A program made the translations under genes and the position numbers. DNA of 9,786 bases. Source: CAZAFL01 sp964484465. Lineage in GTDB: Bacteria; Bacteroidota; Ignavibacteria; UBA10030; SZUA-254. The notes beneath the pieces were generated by a model. That model searched no databases, was not told the DNA's origin, and saw nothing but the letters and a program-made list of their open reading frames with translations. Positions within the stretch are counted from its first letter, which is position 1. The number at the start of each line of letters is the position of its first letter. This document shows positions 7,300 to 9,786 of the stretch, in pieces. Location: assembly GCA_964484465.1 (NCBI GenBank), contig CAZAFL010000054.1, forward strand, positions 1-9,786. The letters run 5' to 3'.

Positions 7300-7328
7300 A
7301 TACCACAAAAATAAGGATATATCCGTAT
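7286..7328 (+). promoter_or_regulatory. candidate autoregulatory operator: paired 11-nt direct repeat
   Basis: TATATCCGTAT occurs at 7286-7296 and again at 7318-7328, a pitch of 32 bp (about three helical turns). The first copy overlaps the proposed -10 element; the second covers the first two bases of the HTH start codon. The second copy also forms part of the perfect palindrome GGATATATCC (7315-7324). Binding by the HTH protein encoded just downstream would block its own promoter, as Xre-type antitoxins do. This is inference from position and repetition. Confidence 0.5.
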
Positions 7329-7791
7329 GAATAATTTCAAAAGGAAGCTCTTAGTAGAGCAACTTGATAAAAAGATGCAAGAGTTCAAGGTTTTTGGGGA
7401 AGTACATGTCCCTTCGTCAGGTTGGGTCAATGCAATACGAACCACGCTCAATATGTCACTTGCTCAGCTCGGCAAACGACTCAGGAAAACCCCAGTGACC
7501 GTAAAAGAAATGGAAGAGCGTGAGCAGAAGAAAACCATCACGCTTAGGAAACTCATCGAAATCGCAGAAGCGCTCGACCTACGGTTTGTCTACGGGTTTA
7601 TTCCTAAAGAGTCTTCACTGGAAGCGATGATTGAACGACGTGCGCAGAAAGTTGCCCGCGAAATCGTCATGAGAACTTCTCACACAATGGCGCTCGAAGA
7701 CCAGGAAAACCGAAAAGAGAGGTTAGAGCGTTCTATTAACGAGCGTGCAGAAAACCTGAAACGTGACCTTCCGAAATATCTATGGGATTAG
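7327..7791 (+). CDS. Xre-like HTH protein, mobile mystery protein A family
   Basis: 154 residues, matching the ~150 of TIGR02612. A basic N-terminus leads to PSSGWVNAIRTTLNMSLAQL (29-48), then the helix-turn-helix to about residue 85 (LGKRL, VTVKEMEERE, ITLRKLIEIAEALDL), then FVYGFIP and a charged helical C-terminus (about 95-154) rich in Arg/Glu. The GW.xxiR.xL.M and fVYgfiP signatures are those I know for this family, which is described as always paired with a Fic-domain partner and often found on mobile elements. Expected role: DNA-binding autorepressor and possibly antitoxin for the Fic protein. ATG 7327 is supported by AAGGA upstream. Its 3' end overlaps the Fic gene by 10 nt, so the two are translationally coupled. 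I see no clean S/T-xxx-E-G/N Fic-inhibitory motif in it. Confidence 0.87.
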   Translation: MNNFKRKLLVEQLDKKMQEFKVFGEVHVPSSGWVNAIRTTLNMSLAQLGKRLRKTPVTVKEMEEREQKKTITLRKLIEIAEALDLRFVYGFIPKESSLEAMIERRAQKVAREIVMRTSHTMALEDQENRKERLERSINERAENLKRDLPKYLWD

Positions 7792-8378
7792 ACGTCGATT
7801 ACGCTCAGGGTCAAACCCCGCTCGACGAAGACGAGAAGGAGGGTTTGCTTATCACAACAATTACAACCCGCGGTGAACTTGATGAACTGGAACAGCTCGG
7901 CGTGGAAAAAGCCATCGAGTGGACAATGAAACGGAAACTGTCGCTTGGGTACATCCTCACTGAAGATTTTATCAGAGAATTACATAAGAAAATGTTTTCA
8001 GAAATTTGGAGATGGGCGGGACAATTCAGAACGACAAACAAGAATTTAGGTGTGGACAAGAATGAGATTCGCCCTGAGCTGAAGAAGCTCCTGGGTGATT
8101 GTCGTTATTGGATTGAGAAGAAAACCTTTACGGAAGATGAAACAGGCGTGCGCTTCAGCCATCGGATTGTCACGATTCACCCGTTCGCTAATGGCAACGG
8201 CAGACATTCCCGACTGATCGCCGATATTCTTGTAAGTCAGGGGCTTGGTCAACCCCAATTTACGTGGGGAAGTATTAACTTAACTGCCAAAGGTGCGGCG
8301 AGGTCGGCATATTTAGGGGCACTTCGTGAGGCAGACGAAAACAATTATCAGCCATTGATCAAATTCGCAAGGCAATAA
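7782..8378 (+). CDS. Fic-domain protein, mobile mystery protein B family
   Basis: 198 residues, near the family norm (TIGR02613, a Fic subgroup). The catalytic loop is complete: HPFANGNGRHSR at 133-144, with catalytic His133, the anion-hole GNGR (138-141) and Arg144, so AMP or NMP transfer to a target hydroxyl is chemically possible. W78-AGQFRTTNKNLGV precedes it as the target-docking flap region. The N-terminal segment TTRGELDELEQLG (28-40) contains T28xxxE32, which resembles the Fic inhibitory S/T-xxx-E-G/N motif but has Leu where Gly/Asn is expected. ATG 7782 lies within the HTH gene and lacks a good Shine-Dalgarno, so it probably depends on translation of that gene. The target is unknown; whether it acts as a toxin or a regulated modifier is not shown by the sequence. 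Confidence 0.9.
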   Translation: MGLDVDYAQGQTPLDEDEKEGLLITTITTRGELDELEQLGVEKAIEWTMKRKLSLGYILTEDFIRELHKKMFSEIWRWAGQFRTTNKNLGVDKNEIRPELKKLLGDCRYWIEKKTFTEDETGVRFSHRIVTIHPFANGNGRHSRLIADILVSQGLGQPQFTWGSINLTAKGAARSAYLGALREADENNYQPLIKFARQ

Positions 8379-8489
8379 GTCGAACAATGTTTTACAGATG
8401 ACATTGTGGACGAAAAACAAAAGGAAACTCAAATCGACGAATACCAAGGCAAGCCCTTCATAAGAATTCCAATCGATGAAGAACCATGA
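8379..8489 (+). other. short open stretch after the Fic gene, possible small ORF or gene remnant
   Basis: Directly after the Fic stop, the same frame stays open for 36 codons to TGA 8487-8489. From GTG 8406 it reads VDEKQKETQIDEYQ followed by GKPFIRIPIDEEP, an acidic, protein-like composition. No ribosome site is visible before the GTG. It may be a tiny gene, the tail of a decayed gene, or chance. The remaining bases to 8508 supply the ribosome site of the next gene. Confidence 0.3.
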
Positions 8490-8508
8490 ATTAAGAGGAT
8501 TCTCTACA

Positions 8509-8760
8509 ATGTCTGAAGAAACGACTGCCACATCCCGCATCAAATCAATCGACCTGATCCGCGGTGCGGTCATGATTTTAATGGCAATAGACCACGTACG
8601 AGTCTTTGCCGGTATACCCTCCGGTGGTCCAACCCCTGGAGTTTTTTTCACCCGCTGGATCACTCATTTTTGTGCCCCTGCCTTTTTCTTTCTCGCGGGG
8701 ACGAGCGCTTTTTTCTACTCGCGTAAGCACACCGACCTCTCCCGCTACTTATTCATCCGC
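8509..8760 (+). repeat. direct repeat, right copy (acyltransferase 5' end)
   Basis: Counterpart of 6947-7198. The longest exact blocks cover the SIDLIRGAVMILM and GIPSGGPTPGVFF codons. In this copy the reading frame continues normally beyond the repeat. Confidence 0.88.
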
Positions 8761-9699
8761 GGCGCCTGGCTTGTTTTCCTCGAGCTAACCTTCCTGCGAG
8801 TGGCATGGACGTTTAACTTCGATTTCGCGCATTACGAGATGGCGGGTGTTATCTGGTCCCTAGGATGGTGTATGATTCTGATGTCGGGGTTGGTGCGATT
8901 ACCACTGACAGTGACCGCCGCAATCGGTTTGATCATCACAATGGGTCACAACCTGATGGATCCCCACATGGACGCATTGGTCTCATCCCTGGAGACCAGC
9001 AGCTTCGCCGGTCTCTGGAAAATTCTTTACGTTGGATTCTGGTCAGGACCGATCCAGTTTGGGTCCAACGGACCATACCTAATCGTCCTTTATTCAATTA
9101 TCCCCTGGATCGGTGTTATGGCGCTCGGCTACGTGTTCGGCAGGATTCTTTCTGTTGAAGCGGCTAAGCGGAATCGCATTTGTCTTGGAATTGGCCTCGG
9201 TGCTATCGCGCTTTTCCTGATCTTACGCGGGTTCAACATCTATGGTGACCCCCGACCCTGGCATGTTCCAACGGACCCGAGGGGGATGCCATCAATTCTT
9301 TCATTTCTCAACGCTACGAAATACCCGGCATCGTTCAACTTTCTTTTGATGACGCTTGGACCAATTATTGTGTTGATTCCAATGCTCGAACGAGTGCGCG
9401 GAACATTAGCCCGGTGGATAGAAACCTTCGGCCGCGTACCCTTCTTCTATTATATACTTCACATCCCGCTTATCCATGCGCTCGCGCTGGTTGTATCATT
9501 GATCCGTTTCGGCGGTTTAGACCCATGGCTTTTCACCAATCATCCGATGGGGAATCCTCCTCCTCCTGATGGGTACACCTGGGGTTTGGGTCAGTTGTAC
9601 GTTGTGTGGATCATTGCTATTGTCGTTCTCTATTTCCCATGTCGCTGGTTCGCAAACCTTAAAGCAAGGAGACATGACTGGTGGCTCAGGTACATGTGA
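8509..9699 (+). CDS. integral membrane acyltransferase-like protein (DUF1624/HGSNAT catalytic type)
   Basis: 396 residues from ATG 8509, preferred over the in-frame ATG 8476 because AGAGGA (8494-8499) lies 9 nt upstream and the truncated paralogue starts at the equivalent codon. The N-terminus has the family hallmark R.KSIDLIRGAVMILMAIDHVR (residues 10-30), then helix 2 (CAPAFFFLAGTSAFF), RGAWLVFLELTFLR and IWSLGWCMILM. About ten hydrophobic helices can be counted to the C-terminus, including FFYYILHIPLIHALAL and LYVVWIIAIVVLYF. The family is named for human heparan-alpha-glucosaminide N-acetyltransferase; bacterial members are thought to move acetyl groups across the inner membrane to a glycan acceptor. 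Substrate here is unknown. No glycan biosynthesis genes are beside it. It lies downstream of the Fic gene with 130 nt between, so it may share that transcript. Intact throughout. Confidence 0.85.
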   Translation: MSEETTATSRIKSIDLIRGAVMILMAIDHVRVFAGIPSGGPTPGVFFTRWITHFCAPAFFFLAGTSAFFYSRKHTDLSRYLFIRGAWLVFLELTFLRVAWTFNFDFAHYEMAGVIWSLGWCMILMSGLVRLPLTVTAAIGLIITMGHNLMDPHMDALVSSLETSSFAGLWKILYVGFWSGPIQFGSNGPYLIVLYSIIPWIGVMALGYVFGRILSVEAAKRNRICLGIGLGAIALFLILRGFNIYGDPRPWHVPTDPRGMPSILSFLNATKYPASFNFLLMTLGPIIVLIPMLERVRGTLARWIETFGRVPFFYYILHIPLIHALALVVSLIRFGGLDPWLFTNHPMGNPPPPDGYTWGLGQLYVVWIIAIVVLYFPCRWFANLKARRHDWWLRYM

Positions 9700-9786
9700 T
9701 GGATAATCAAAAGAAATTCTTCCGGCGCTCGATCAGTTTGTCCGGCGTATTGCACATAACTATTCGGCTAAGACATGAAGATACAT
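9699..9786 (+). CDS. possible start of a further gene, cut by the window end
   Basis: An ATG at 9699 overlaps the acyltransferase stop as TGATG, the same coupling arrangement as in the sigma/anti-sigma pair. The frame is then open for all 29 codons to the window end (MDNQKKFFRRSISLSG...). Basic residues followed by a mildly hydrophobic stretch could be an export signal such as a twin-arginine-like RRS, but the length is too short to judge. There is no strong Shine-Dalgarno (only AGG at 9688-9690). No family recognised. Confidence 0.35.
   Translation, partial: MDNQKKFFRRSISLSGVLHITIRLRHEDT

Noticed and set aside
7241..8508. Transposase, integrase, terminal inverted repeats or target-site duplication around the Fic module
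   Set aside because: None found on either strand. The only repeat is the acyltransferase segment, which is too diverged and too long to be a target-site duplication.

Overview
The window looks like a scaffold piece from the Bacteroidota/Chlorobiota/Ignavibacteriota side of the tree. The best clue is a protein C-terminus carrying a type IX secretion sorting domain of the 'QNYPNPFNPTT' kind. Moderate GC, a photosynthetic-reaction-centre-type diheme cytochrome and an ECF sigma / anti-sigma / HEAT-repeat operon fit that placement, but none of them fixes the lineage. A run of exactly 100 Ns (6778-6877) shows that two contigs were joined, probably in a metagenome-derived or draft assembly. All supported genes lie on the + strand.

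Layout: (1) 1-789, end of a secreted T9SS cargo protein with two tandem GKGYW repeats. (2) 961-1677, a dipeptidase E-like serine peptidase with its own likely promoter. (3) 1968-2444, an exported diheme cytochrome c of the reaction-centre cytochrome subunit type. (4) 2647-6777, a tight four-gene operon: ECF sigma factor, membrane anti-sigma factor with a zinc-binding motif, an exported TPR plus 12-HEAT protein, and a second exported HEAT protein that runs into the assembly gap. (5) 6947-7249, the first ~84 codons of a membrane acyltransferase (DUF1624/HGSNAT type), broken downstream. (6) 7327-8378, an overlapping gene pair encoding an Xre-like helix-turn-helix protein and a Fic-domain protein; these match the 'mobile mystery protein A / B' pair. 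(7) 8509-9699, a full-length acyltransferase whose first 252 nt are about 89% identical to fragment (5). (8) 9699 to the end, the possible start of one more gene coupled to it.

How the parts work together: the operon in (4) reads as an envelope-signalling unit in which a membrane anti-sigma factor holds the sigma factor and two periplasmic solenoid proteins are co-expressed. The most unusual part is (5)-(7), where a toxin-antitoxin-like Fic/HTH module sits between a broken and an intact copy of the same acyltransferase gene. The module has its own sigma70-like promoter. An 11-nt direct repeat, spaced 32 bp, overlaps both the -10 region and the start codon, as expected for autorepression by the HTH protein. 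I saw no transposase, integrase, CRISPR array, rRNA or tRNA.
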